NCBI RefSeq assembly: GCF_000688375.1
Contig: NZ_JIAF01000004.1
Span: forward strand, 1,178,001-1,242,000
From: Prevotella sp. HUN102
GTDB lineage: Bacteria > Bacteroidota > Bacteroidia > Bacteroidales > Bacteroidaceae
Direction of reading: 5' to 3'
DNA: 64,000 bases
Part shown: piece after piece, positions 20,030 through 28,287 of the stretch
How positions within the stretch are numbered: position 1 is the first letter of the stretch
Layout of the letters: each line of letters opens with the position of its first letter
Translations under genes and position numbers: made by a program
The notes under the pieces: generated by a model
The model's database searches: none
What the model was told of the DNA's origin: nothing
The model's input: the letters and a program-made list of their open reading frames with translations, nothing else

Positions 20030-22114
20030 TTATTTACTTTTCATAATCCCTGTTTGCGTATCCCTGTGGTTGAGCCGTCTGTCGATAGCTTTATACTTCC
20101 GTCCGTATTCCAGTTTCCACGATACATTGAAGTTGATGAGATTGCCGTAATCGCTCCCACGCATTCTGATGTCCTTCGACACATACCGGTTCAGGATATT
20201 CGTGTGCTGCATCTGGGGATGCGCCATCAGGGGATTCTGCCAATAGAGCGAGAGAGTCAGGTTGCCCGTTCTGTAACCTGCTCCTACATAGATGGCTGCT
20301 GCCTGATGCGACATCGTTTCTCCCTCCACGAACTTCCAACCGTTGTCGGCGTATGCGCTTACCGACCATTTGCCCAGATACGCCTCGATGCTTGCCGAGA
20401 GGTTATAAGCCGTGAGATAATGTTTGTAGTCGAAGCCTTTGTTCAGGAATCTGAAGAGCATAATATTCGTGGAACACGCCAGTTTCTCGGGAATCAGGTC
20501 GTATCGGAAATAGTTTCCGGCATAGAACATCTCTATCCTTTTCTGATTCAGTTGTGAATAGAGAAACTGATTGTCCGGAGTCCTTTCATAGTGCGACATA
20601 TTCGGATTGGAGTTGTTGCGATAGTGAATGCTCAGCATATTCGTCAGTCGTGGCTTGTATAGTTCCAGCGACAGCGTATGGTTCACCACCTTGTTCGGCT
20701 CTATGTTCGGATTCCCCACACGCCATTCCCTGCTGTTTTCGCGGATTCTCGTGTTGCTGATCATCGCTATTTTCGACAGATGTTCGTTGATTTCAAAAGT
20801 GTAGCGAAGGTTCAGGCTTGGCGTAAGAGAATAGCCCAACGAGAATTTCGGACGGAAAAGCCAGTAGTTGTATCTGTCTTTCGCCTGCCGGTATCGGATG
20901 TTTGTAACGCCGAGCCCGGCCACATAAGATAGCTTCTCCCAATTTCCTTTTGCTTCTCCAAACAGATAGTACTGCTGATTGTGCATCTGATTCAGCGAAC
21001 TCACGTCGCCCGAATATTCATTTCTCGTGTATTTTATGTCGTGTTGCAGACCGAGCGAGAGCGTGAAAGATTTCAACTGGTTTTCGTAGATGGCTTCCGT
21101 GTGAAGCGACCACGTTCTGCCGTCCACGGAAAAGCGATAGGGAACACCTTCGTCCTGAAACACCTTTCCTTTGGTTGCAATGCTCGTCCCTACTGCATTC
21201 GCCGTAATGCTTTGCCGTTTTCCCAGTTTATGGTAGAAATATAAATCCAGCACAGGCGTGAAACTTCTTTCGCTTTCCCATTGGTTCGTCAGTTGTTTCG
21301 TCTGTCCTTCCGTGAGCAGCCTGAGTGCGTCGTCGCCCGGGCTGTTGTTCAAATCCGTTGAGAAAGCAGCCTGAAACACGTAATTCGCAGAATCAGCCAA
21401 ATTGTATTTCATTTGCAACGAGTTGTTGAAATACCGTGCCCTGTTGCTTACGGTGGTTCTTTCCACCTTGTAATGCGTATTGTCGTTCAGCAGATAGTCG
21501 GCTTTCTCGGTATAATCGTTTCCCTTGAAATCCTGATACCCGAAGTTGTAGGTCAGCGCAAATTCGGAATCCTTATGGTTCAGTTTTCCGTAGGCGGTAT
21601 TGTTGCCATTTACGGCAGACAGCGAATTGCTCAAGTCCACTCCAATCACTCCGCCACTGTCTTTTCTCATCGTCCTAATGTTGATTACATACCCGATGTC
21701 CTGACCATAGCGGACGCCCGGATTGTCGATGAAATCGATGTTTTTTACAAGTTTCGGGTCTAAAGTGAGCAAATCTTCCTTGGCTGCAATCGTTCCGTTT
21801 ATGCGCAACTGTACGCTTCCGTTATTTCCTATTGCCGTGATGGTGTGCAGTACATTATCAACGCGAATGCGGGGCAGAGCCAATTTTGAGAGCAGACTAT
21901 ATCCGTTCGTGGCAGCTTCCCTCTGTGCCGTTGAGGGAATAATCAGTTTTCCGTCGGGCTTTGCTATGATTCTCGCCTGTTCAATGGTAATCTCTTCCAT
22001 TTCCACCGACTTCTGAACGGTCTTCAGGCTGTCGTTGTTGGAAGGATTCTGGTTTTGTGCATTGACATTCATTGCCATTGCCATAGTGGTAAATAAGATA
22101 ATCAACTGTTTCAT
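20030..22114 (-). CDS. TonB-dependent-receptor-like outer-membrane beta-barrel protein
   Basis: The start is placed at the ATG at 22114 because it opens a clear signal peptide (MKQLIILFTTMAMAMNVNAQ); an upstream in-frame start at 22288 would add 58 residues unlike any leader. The mature protein of about 670 residues has a plug-like region (about residues 60-150, LPRIRVDNVLHTITAIGNNGS, then VKNIDFIDNPGVRYG) and then alternating strands rich in aromatic residues ending in FNVSWKLEYGRKYK, as in the Bacteroidetes beta-barrel family OMP_b-brl_3. The usual N-terminal carboxypeptidase-regulatory domain is missing. The ligand is unknown. A membrane-anchored winged-helix regulator lies 413 bases upstream on the same strand and probably controls it. 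Confidence 0.8.
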   Translation of the reverse strand: MKQLIILFTTMAMAMNVNAQNQNPSNNDSLKTVQKSVEMEEITIEQARIIAKPDGKLIIPSTAQREAATNGYSLLSKLALPRIRVDNVLHTITAIGNNGSVQLRINGTIAAKEDLLTLDPKLVKNIDFIDNPGVRYGQDIGYVINIRTMRKDSGGVIGVDLSNSLSAVNGNNTAYGKLNHKDSEFALTYNFGYQDFKGNDYTEKADYLLNDNTHYKVERTTVSNRARYFNNSLQMKYNLADSANYVFQAAFSTDLNNSPGDDALRLLTEGQTKQLTNQWESERSFTPVLDLYFYHKLGKRQSITANAVGTSIATKGKVFQDEGVPYRFSVDGRTWSLHTEAIYENQLKSFTLSLGLQHDIKYTRNEYSGDVSSLNQMHNQQYYLFGEAKGNWEKLSYVAGLGVTNIRYRQAKDRYNYWLFRPKFSLGYSLTPSLNLRYTFEINEHLSKIAMISNTRIRENSREWRVGNPNIEPNKVVNHTLSLELYKPRLTNMLSIHYRNNSNPNMSHYERTPDNQFLYSQLNQKRIEMFYAGNYFRYDLIPEKLACSTNIMLFRFLNKGFDYKHYLTAYNLSASIEAYLGKWSVSAYADNGWKFVEGETMSHQAAAIYVGAGYRTGNLTLSLYWQNPLMAHPQMQHTNILNRYVSKDIRMRGSDYGNLINFNVSWKLEYGRKYKAIDRRLNHRDTQTGIMKSK

Positions 22115-22527
22115 CTTTATCGCTTTTATTGGTTGCGGCAAAGATAAAAAATAGTGGGAAAAGTATTCAAAAATCAGTCTGACAACTGTCTGACATTCGA
22201 TGAAATCGCAGTTTATTCTCCAATTTGGGATAGGAAAACAATGAAAACTCTCACAGAAAGCACAGGCTCTCTCCTCATTCCTGACCACAGAGAGGGCGAA
22301 GCCTTCAAGGATGACACAGATGCCTGATGGAAAGATTGAGCATTTATCCTGCAGCAGACGTTTACATAAAGAAATCTGTGGGTTTCTTGAAGGCTTTGCC
22401 TTCTCTGTGCCTAAAGCCTTCTCTGTGCTTCTGTGAAGTCTGTGAGAAGTTTAGAAAAATGAAGGCTGAATATTTTCAGAAGTATCTTGTGCCGCCTTGA
22501 TTCAGTCTTATCCCGAACGGAAATAGT
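22115..22527. other. Intergenic region holding an inverted-repeat element
   Basis: This gap between the regulator gene and the barrel gene has no credible coding frame. It is mostly taken up by the inverted-repeat element at 22295-22400 and by repeats of CTTCTCTGTGC downstream of it. A promoter for the barrel gene is expected here but no clear -33/-7 pair was recognised. Confidence 0.5.
22295..22400. mobile_element. Short inverted-repeat element (MITE-like), copy A
   Basis: GGCGAAGCCTTCAAG (22295-22309) and CTTGAAGGCTTTGCC (22386-22400) are inverted with one mismatch, and CACAGA lies just inside the left arm. The whole is 106 bases. A second copy with perfect arms lies at 46663-46771. No coding capacity. 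The pair looks like a non-autonomous element or a REP-like repeat. Confidence 0.6.
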
Positions 22528-23262
22528 TTATCGTCTCTCCAGTCTATATTCTTTTCCCCTCTCGTTCACGATGCTTACCTTTCCCCGTTCTTCCAGTATG
22601 GGTTTTATTCTGCGAATCAGCGTGTAGAGCGTTTCGGACGCATCGGGCTTCTTAGGCCAGAGGCACTCGCAGATTTCCTGTTTTGAAACCGAATAGTTGC
22701 TTTTCTTGAAGAACAGCCGCATCAGCTCGGTCTGCATCGGAGTCAATGAAATAGGAGAGTTGTTCAGGTCGCAGAACACACACGTTTCTTCGTTATAAAT
22801 CAATCCACCGAAAACGGCCTTTCCCCTATGGTTCTTCTTGACAAAGAAATACGATGCAGATAGCCAGACGAGAGCAAGCAGAAGGAGGAAAGAACTCAGC
22901 TTTTGATCGGACAATCCCCATATCGTGGCAAAACTGCAAGTGGAAACGCCCTGAAAGGCAACAGACTGACTGCCGTTTCCTTTCCATTCTATTTTCTCGC
23001 TGCACAGAGCCTTCGGCGTGGTGTTCTGTGCATACGATACGAACGATTCGTCTTTCAGGGCTTCTATCTTCAGGTTGTTCCTGTAATTTATGATTGTATC
23101 GGGCGTTATCCACCTGTCCTGTTGGCTTTCCATCGTCAGTTCCAATGCCCGGTTCATATCGTCGATGATGCTGACCTTTGCAGCATTGTAGCTGTCGAGG
23201 CTTGTAAGGCCTGCCGAAAGCACGAGAATAAGGAATACAATGATAGAATGATAAGGTTTCAT
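22528..23262 (-). CDS. Membrane-anchored winged-helix transcriptional regulator
   Basis: The start chosen, at 23262 (MKPYHSIIVF), opens the first membrane segment; an in-frame ATG at 23325 is also possible. The 244-residue protein has a membrane span at about residues 6-20, an extracytoplasmic domain with two cysteines, a second span at about 123-141, and a C-terminal OmpR/PhoB-type winged-helix domain (about 167-241, LTPMQTELMRLFFKK, then LYTLIRRIKPILEERG). There is no receiver domain, so this resembles ToxR/CadC-like one-component sensors that bind DNA from the membrane. Its downstream neighbour on the same strand is a TonB-receptor-like barrel, its likely target. The signal sensed is unknown. 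Confidence 0.75.
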   Translation of the reverse strand: MKPYHSIIVFLILVLSAGLTSLDSYNAAKVSIIDDMNRALELTMESQQDRWITPDTIINYRNNLKIEALKDESFVSYAQNTTPKALCSEKIEWKGNGSQSVAFQGVSTCSFATIWGLSDQKLSSFLLLLALVWLSASYFFVKKNHRGKAVFGGLIYNEETCVFCDLNNSPISLTPMQTELMRLFFKKSNYSVSKQEICECLWPKKPDASETLYTLIRRIKPILEERGKVSIVNERGKEYRLERR

Positions 23263-23851
23263 AAGCAGTCTCGGTTGAATTGGTTTACGGATAGCAAAGT
23301 TAGGAAATATTCCTTTAAATTCCAAGCATTTTTATACAAGAAAATTGTATATGCAGCATTGTTATCCTACTGTGCGATGATTGCCTTGCATTCTTGCGAT
23401 AACTGCAAGGCGTTTTTACGAAGAATGGAGCGCGTTTTTCGCAAAAATGGAGTGGAGTTATAAATGCTTGATATTCTGATGTTTATAGATTGGAAATCTT
23501 TTTCTTTCCCTTGCATATTTATGCAAAGGGAGAAATGGAATCTCTGGCTTTGTAAAAGCTGAAGCCGTAGCTGGGCGGATGATGAGGGAACGATGTAGCA
23601 GCAAAAGCGCAGAAATATCAAAGATTTTGCAGTGTCCCTGATTAAAAATATTTAAAAATACATCTTTATTGTTAAAAATGTTAAACGGGGGCGAAGTTAA
23701 ATAATTACAACTATTTTTACACTCCATTTAACTTAACTTGACTCAATAAATCAGAAAGAAATGATATTTTATCATTGCGAAAACGATTTGAGTGAAAGCG
23801 AAATTAGAGAGGATAAGTTTATAGAATTAATCATTATAATATAAAGAAAAG
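23263..23851. other. Intergenic region with a degenerate twin hairpin
   Basis: No convincing gene is seen. At 23383-23411 GCCTTGCA pairs with TGCAAGGC, and at about 23412-23452 a weaker hairpin with ACGAAGA and TTTCGC follows. Together they look like a decayed copy of the twin-hairpin repeat. The rest is AT-rich and leads into the small gene at 23852; no clear -33/-7 pair was found. Confidence 0.5.
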
Positions 23852-24043
23852 ATGAAAAAAAAGTACATTAAACCAGAAGGCAGCTTGACGGTTTTGAAAA
23901 TGGAGGGATTGTTGTATTCTCATAGTATTGACAAAGTTAATAATGATCCTAATAATCCTAAACCGTCGGACGAAATCGTTGATCCAAATACTGCCGAAGG
24001 CAAGCCTTTTAGTGGTTTCGATTATCCGGAATTTGAGGATTAA
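23852..24043 (+). CDS. Small hypothetical protein, possible secreted peptide precursor
   Basis: The 63-residue product starts MKKKYIKPEGSLTVLKMEGLLYSHSI and ends with an acidic, proline-rich tail (FSGFDYPEFED). Short Bacteroidales proteins with a KKxYxxP start and a leucine pair near residue 20 are common, of unknown role. It has no cysteine and no standard signal peptide. It lies 174 bases before a secreted protein on the same strand and may share its transcript. Coding status rests on length, a purine-rich leader (aaagaaaag) and the resemblance to that peptide class. Confidence 0.55.
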   Translation: MKKKYIKPEGSLTVLKMEGLLYSHSIDKVNNDPNNPKPSDEIVDPNTAEGKPFSGFDYPEFED

Positions 24044-24217
24044 AGCAGGCGTATCTCTGTTCTTAGTAAATTGGAGTCAGACCATATATCGTATTTCATA
24101 GAGAGTAATAAAATAGGGATTCTCTTTCTGCAAATGTCCTGCTGCATCAACTGATGTTTTGGAGTGGGAAAGAGAAAACAAGACTGACATAGAAGTTATA
24201 ACAAAATCAAATAAGTA

Positions 24218-26155
24218 ATGAATAAAGTATTATCAAGAGCATTTGGAAAAATAATGCTCGCTGTGCTTTTTTTAGGCATATCATATTCTGTTGAAGCTAA
24301 ATTGCCGGATGGTGTCATCAAATTTGCTTCATCAGCATTGTTGGGAGGAAACTTAGATGAATTCCCAGAAGGAACTACGTGGTATAGAATTAACCTCGAC
24401 GGCTATCCACTTTCTGCCAAGTATTATGTAAGTATCACGGGTGGTTTTGGACACGCTTTTTCAATGGACGACGATAGATATAGTCAGGATGATAATGACC
24501 TTTGGTGTGTTGTGGAATATCAGCCCGGTTCAGGTTACTATTATCTTCTAAATAAGAAAATGGGACCGAAGTTATTTTTAACTTCGTATGGTACATATCA
24601 ACAAGTTTATCCGAATATGGACAAATATGATAAGAATGCTTCCTGTTTTTATATGGACTATTTTGCACCTTCTGACCAAGATAAACAGCCTACCATCTTG
24701 ATAGCAAATTATAAGAATTCTTCTGAGTTTTTGGGTAGAATGTCATACCAAAGCAATGCCACGGTCAAGGATTTCTGGTTGGCAAATACGCAGCATGGTA
24801 TTACGACAGGAGGAGGAGCAAATGCCGCATACAAAGATCCCAAAACCCATTTCCACTTTTTCGAAGTCCCGGTTTTAACCGATAAGGAAAAAAATCAGGC
24901 GGAAGCCTATATTTCAAGCCAAAAGATGGTGGGTGGTTTCCCAAGCGAAAATGTGAAGGAATTGGAAATAGCTTATAAGAATTACAAGGACAAGCCAAAC
25001 AATCCGGAAACGGTAGAGAAGCTGCGCATAGAACTCAAGAAACTGATTGAGGACAAGGAGCATCGCATCAAGTTTGCTCCGGGCTACTATCGCCTCCGCA
25101 ATGCCGACCGCAGATTCAACGGCAAGACTGGACGTGTGATCTATACCGACTATGAGGGCAAGATTAAGTGGGGACTGTCTGACTCCACAAAGGTAGACAA
25201 GTTCTGGGAAGTAAAGCAGGTAAGCGGAACTTCCTATACGGTGCAGAACCCTAACACGGTTACCAACATCACTTCTGCAACCAAGGGTTTGCAGACATCG
25301 GGCAACCTCACGATTGAAGAGTTGAGCATCGACGATTATCCCGGCCACTTCAAGCTCTCAGGACAAGGCGAGGTGTTGCACGCTGCGGGTCATTCTACGG
25401 GAGAAGGCAAAGCCGGCGAAGTTATTAACTATACATACAATTCTGGGGATATTTCTTTTGAATATGAAAAGGGTGGACAGAAAATCAACATAGATCAGGC
25501 GTCTGTTTGGTATCTCGAGCCTATCACGTTTATCAACATTCCTGTAAAGAAACGCTATTCCACATTCTATTTCCCATTTGCTGTGGAAGTGAAGCTGAGC
25601 GGCAAACTCACACAGAATGGTTTCTACATCTACAAGCCGGTGAAGGAATATCCATATTTGGTAAAGGTGCAGGCTGTTCCGAGAGAGAGCGTTCTCCCCG
25701 CAAAGGTGCCTGCCATCTTCGAGTCGGAAGAGGTTTATCAGTCTGGAGAAGCCAAGACCTTCAGCCTTCCTATCAAGTTCGGTTACACCGAAACGATGGA
25801 ATCGATAGACGGTGGTATCTGGCAGGGAACGCTCGTGCCATCGCAGCAGCCGGAAGGCATCTATATAATGAAGACCGGCAGTCAGGGCTCTGCTTTCTAT
25901 CGCACAACGATGGCGGGAAAAGTGCCTGCCAACAAGGTGTTCCTCAAGAATACTGCTGCCGCTGCCGGCGCAAAAGATTATTTGTCCTTCAGTGTGGAAG
26001 ACAGAAACACAACCGGCATTCAGAGCATCGGTGAGCTGAGTGTTGCCGAAGAAGTGGGCGGGCAGAAATACTACGACCTTACCGGTCGCCGCGTAATGAA
26101 TCCCCGCAAGGGAATCTACATCAACGCACAGGGCAAGAAAATTATCTTTAAGTAA
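24218..26155 (+). CDS. Secreted protein with Prevotella-type C-terminal tail
   Basis: The 645-residue protein has a signal peptide (residues 1-27, ending SVEA), a beta-rich N-terminal domain, a helical segment with FIVAR-like character (about 230-285), a beta-rich middle and a short C-terminal motif YYDLTGRRVMNPRKGIYI with a final GKKIIFK. That tail is frequent in exported Prevotella proteins and resembles a shortened type IX sorting domain. No enzyme motif was recognised. It is followed by a hairpin terminator. The base composition changes within the gene: the first third is more AT-rich than the rest. Confidence 0.7.
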   Translation: MNKVLSRAFGKIMLAVLFLGISYSVEAKLPDGVIKFASSALLGGNLDEFPEGTTWYRINLDGYPLSAKYYVSITGGFGHAFSMDDDRYSQDDNDLWCVVEYQPGSGYYYLLNKKMGPKLFLTSYGTYQQVYPNMDKYDKNASCFYMDYFAPSDQDKQPTILIANYKNSSEFLGRMSYQSNATVKDFWLANTQHGITTGGGANAAYKDPKTHFHFFEVPVLTDKEKNQAEAYISSQKMVGGFPSENVKELEIAYKNYKDKPNNPETVEKLRIELKKLIEDKEHRIKFAPGYYRLRNADRRFNGKTGRVIYTDYEGKIKWGLSDSTKVDKFWEVKQVSGTSYTVQNPNTVTNITSATKGLQTSGNLTIEELSIDDYPGHFKLSGQGEVLHAAGHSTGEGKAGEVINYTYNSGDISFEYEKGGQKINIDQASVWYLEPITFINIPVKKRYSTFYFPFAVEVKLSGKLTQNGFYIYKPVKEYPYLVKVQAVPRESVLPAKVPAIFESEEVYQSGEAKTFSLPIKFGYTETMESIDGGIWQGTLVPSQQPEGIYIMKTGSQGSAFYRTTMAGKVPANKVFLKNTAAAAGAKDYLSFSVEDRNTTGIQSIGELSVAEEVGGQKYYDLTGRRVMNPRKGIYINAQGKKIIFK

Positions 26156-26184
26156 ATAAAGGAGATTTGTTACTTTACAATCAA

Positions 26185-26222
26185 GAAGCCTGAGTTTGGA
26201 ATAAGCCTCAAACTCAGGCTTC
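26185..26222 (+). terminator. Hairpin terminator after the secreted-protein gene
   Basis: A 14-bp perfect stem (26185-26198 with 26209-26222) with a 10-base loop lies 30 bases after the stop codon. The T run that follows is short (tctctgt), so termination may be partial. Confidence 0.65.
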
Positions 26223-26427
26223 TCTGTAAATGTACTTTCTTCCTCGCATCTTATATTAGCTACACCTTATGTTATATACTCGACTATTATATACCCGAAC
26301 TCGAGATAAGATTTCAGGTATATTTCTACATAGGTTCGGGAAAGTGGGTGTGAATCTGGTAAATCTGTGAGCGAGAGCCTTTTCAATTTATCCCGAACTC
26401 AGGTAAGGAATACTTATAAAGGGACTT

Positions 26428-26483
26428 CCTCGTCCCCTTGTCCCCTCGTCTCCTTGTTCCCTTGTCCTCTCGTCCTCTTCTTC
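26428..26483. repeat. Octamer tandem array, copy 3, reverse orientation
   Basis: Seven units at 8-base spacing (cctcgtcc, ccttgtcc, cctcgtct, ccttgttc, ccttgtcc, tctcgtcc, tcttcttc) are the reverse complement of the ACRAGTRR units at 3380 and 59041. There are no spacers between units. Confidence 0.8.
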
Positions 26484-26502
26484 AATTATCCTCCGAAAAA
26501 CC

Positions 26503-26533
26503 TTGCGGTTTTGATGAGAAAGCATTATCTTTG
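26503..26533 (+). promoter_or_regulatory. Promoter of the DUF3467 gene
   Basis: TTG at 26503-26505, a 20-base spacer and TATCTTTG at 26526-26533 match the Bacteroidetes consensus. The start codon is 33 bases after the -7 box. Confidence 0.65.
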
Positions 26534-26565
26534 CAAGAAATTATTACCTAAAATTAATTATAACG

Positions 26566-26889
26566 ATGGACAATAACAATCAGAACCCACAGGGCCAGCA
26601 GCTTCAAATAGACTTGAGCCCGGAAATCGCAAAAGGTGTTTACAGCAATTTCCAGATAATTTCCCATTCAAAGACCGAGTTTATTTTGGATTTCATTTCA
26701 ATGTTGCCCGGTATTCCAAAGCCAACTGTCGGCAGCAGAGTAGTGATGGTGCCGGAACACGCAAAGCGTCTTCTTCAGGCTCTGCAGGAGAATGTGGTGC
26801 GCTACGAACAGGAGTTCGGCAAGATAGAATTGGAGAATCAGCAGCCGCGCACTGCAACTCCATTCGGCACCGGACACGGGCAGGCTTAA
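26566..26889 (+). CDS. DUF3467 family protein
   Basis: The 107-residue protein contains the family core: IDLSPEIAKGVYSNFQIISH, then LPGIPKPTVGSRVVMVPEHA. It is short, cytoplasmic and lacks catalytic motifs. Its role is not known. It stands alone with its own promoter, upstream of the str operon. Confidence 0.85.
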   Translation: MDNNNQNPQGQQLQIDLSPEIAKGVYSNFQIISHSKTEFILDFISMLPGIPKPTVGSRVVMVPEHAKRLLQALQENVVRYEQEFGKIELENQQPRTATPFGTGHGQA

Positions 26890-27041
26890 TCTCCGGTATT
26901 TCTATTTGCTGACAGGCTAACGCTCAGAGTCTGATAGATACTTGGCGTTAAAGAATTATTTCAAAAGCTATATTTTGTTAAAAACAACAAAGTGTAGCTT
27001 TTTCCTTTATATATGTATTAGGTGTTTTCGGATAAAGTTTG

Positions 27042-27049
27042 TACCTTTG
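27042..27049 (+). promoter_or_regulatory. -7 box of the rpsL (str) operon
   Basis: TACCTTTG fits the TAnnTTTG consensus. A good -33 box at the expected distance is not seen, as is common for ribosomal promoters here (compare 42562). The leader to rpsL is 109 bases. Confidence 0.55.
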
Positions 27050-27158
27050 CACCCCGAAATACCTTTAAGTTCGCCATAGTATCCGTAGTCGGCTGTGGGA
27101 ATGGTATAAAGCGTTGATAATAAACAAAATAAATATATAATAATAAAAGATTAAAATT

Positions 27159-27542
27159 ATGCCTACTATTTCACAATTGGTAAGAAAAGGCCGAAAGGAC
27201 ATCGTAGACAAGAGCAAATCTCCGGCGTTGGACAACTGTCCGCAGCGTCGTGGTGTTTGTGTCCGTGTTTACACAACAACTCCTAAGAAGCCTAATTCAG
27301 CAATGCGTAAGGTTGCTCGTGTTCGTTTGACAAACCAGAAGGAAGTAAACTCTTACATCCCGGGAGAAGGCCACAACTTGCAGGAGCACAGTATCGTGCT
27401 TGTACGTGGTGGTCGTGTCAAGGATCTTCCCGGTGTGCGCTATCACATCGTTCGCGGTACGCTCGATACCGCAGGTGTTGCCAACCGTACACAGCGTCGT
27501 TCAAAATACGGTGCTAAGCGTCCAAAGGCAGCTAAGAAGTAA
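27159..27542 (+). CDS. rpsL: 30S ribosomal protein S12
   Basis: The 127-residue product is full length with the decoding loop motif [20 protein letters not shown] and the [11 protein letters not shown] segment, including the lysines whose change gives streptomycin resistance. It is the first gene of the str operon. Confidence 0.98.
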   Translation: MPTISQLVRKGRKDIVDKSKSPALDNCPQRRGVCVRVYTTTPKKPNSAMRKVARVRLTNQKEVNSYIPGEGHNLQEHSIVLVRGGRVKDLPGVRYHIVRGTLDTAGVANRTQRRSKYGAKRPKAAKK

Positions 27543-27775
27543 AATACTCGTAGGTTTCCTTCCTCAATTCGTTGATTGGGGAGAGAAACTTTCTTGAGTT
27601 TTCAACCCTGCAAGACTAATCGTCGGAGATGGCGGGTAGCTTGAAGGAAAACAAAAGAAATCAACAAGTTTTGCTGGAGAATTGTTTATCACAAGGTTGA
27701 GTAAATGTCCAAGAGTGGACTTTGAAGAACGAAAAAGACGACAGCCTCCGCAGAATTTAAACTTTTTAAATAAAA
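27543..27775 (+). promoter_or_regulatory. Long rpsL-rpsG leader, possible regulatory structure
   Basis: This 233-base gap is far longer than the others in the operon. It holds a potential hairpin near 27553-27592 (GTTTC/GAAAC and CAAT/ATTG arms) and no gene. In other bacteria the rpsL-rpsG space binds S7 for feedback control; that this one does the same is an inference. Confidence 0.35.
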
Positions 27776-28252
27776 ATGAGAAAAGCAAAACCAAAGAAGC
27801 GTGTGATCTTACCAGATCCAAAGTTCAACGACCAGAAGGTCTCCAAGTTCGTTAATCACCTTATGTATGATGGAAAGAAGAATACATCATACGAAATCTT
27901 CTATGCGGCACTCGATATCGTTGCAGAGAAGACCAAGGAGCAGGAGAAGTCTGCACTCGAAGTGTGGAAGCAGGCTCTCGACAACATTACTCCTCACGTA
28001 GAGGTTAAGAGTCGTCGTATCGGTGGTGCAACCTTCCAGGTTCCAACAGAAATTCGTCCGGACCGTAAGGAAAGTGTGTCTATGAAGAATATGATTGCTT
28101 TCGCACGCAAGCGTGGAGGCAAGAGTATGGCTGATAAGTTGGCTGCTGAAATTATGGATGCTTTCAACAATCAGGGCGGTGCTTACAAGCGTAAGGAAGA
28201 TATGCACCGTATGGCTGAGGCTAACCGCGCATTTGCTCACTTCAGATTCTAA
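27776..28252 (+). CDS. rpsG: 30S ribosomal protein S7
   Basis: The 158-residue product begins [17 protein letters not shown] and carries the S7 motif [20 protein letters not shown]. It organises the head of the small subunit. fusA follows 35 bases later. Confidence 0.98.
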   Translation: MRKAKPKKRVILPDPKFNDQKVSKFVNHLMYDGKKNTSYEIFYAALDIVAEKTKEQEKSALEVWKQALDNITPHVEVKSRRIGGATFQVPTEIRPDRKESVSMKNMIAFARKRGGKSMADKLAAEIMDAFNNQGGAYKRKEDMHRMAEANRAFAHFRF

Positions 28253-28287
28253 ACGACATAACTTAACTTATAAGGTAAAAAAAGAAA

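Larger units (their letters stand above)
26227..26565. other. Intergenic region with octamer array and promoter
   Basis: There is no credible gene. The region holds an octamer array (26428-26483) and the promoter of the DUF3467 gene (26503-26533). One short open frame crosses the array and is taken as chance. Confidence 0.6.

Noticed and set aside
22115..22288. Longer start for the barrel gene
   Set aside because: The extra 58 residues would precede an excellent signal peptide and contain no secretion signal themselves.
23367..23727. Two overlapping minus-strand frames before the small gene at 23852
   Set aside because: They cover the degraded hairpin repeat, have odd composition and no start context.
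26367..26576. 69-codon frame across the octamer array
   Set aside because: Its product is mostly translated repeat (CPLVSLFPCPLVLF) and runs through the promoter of the DUF3467 gene.
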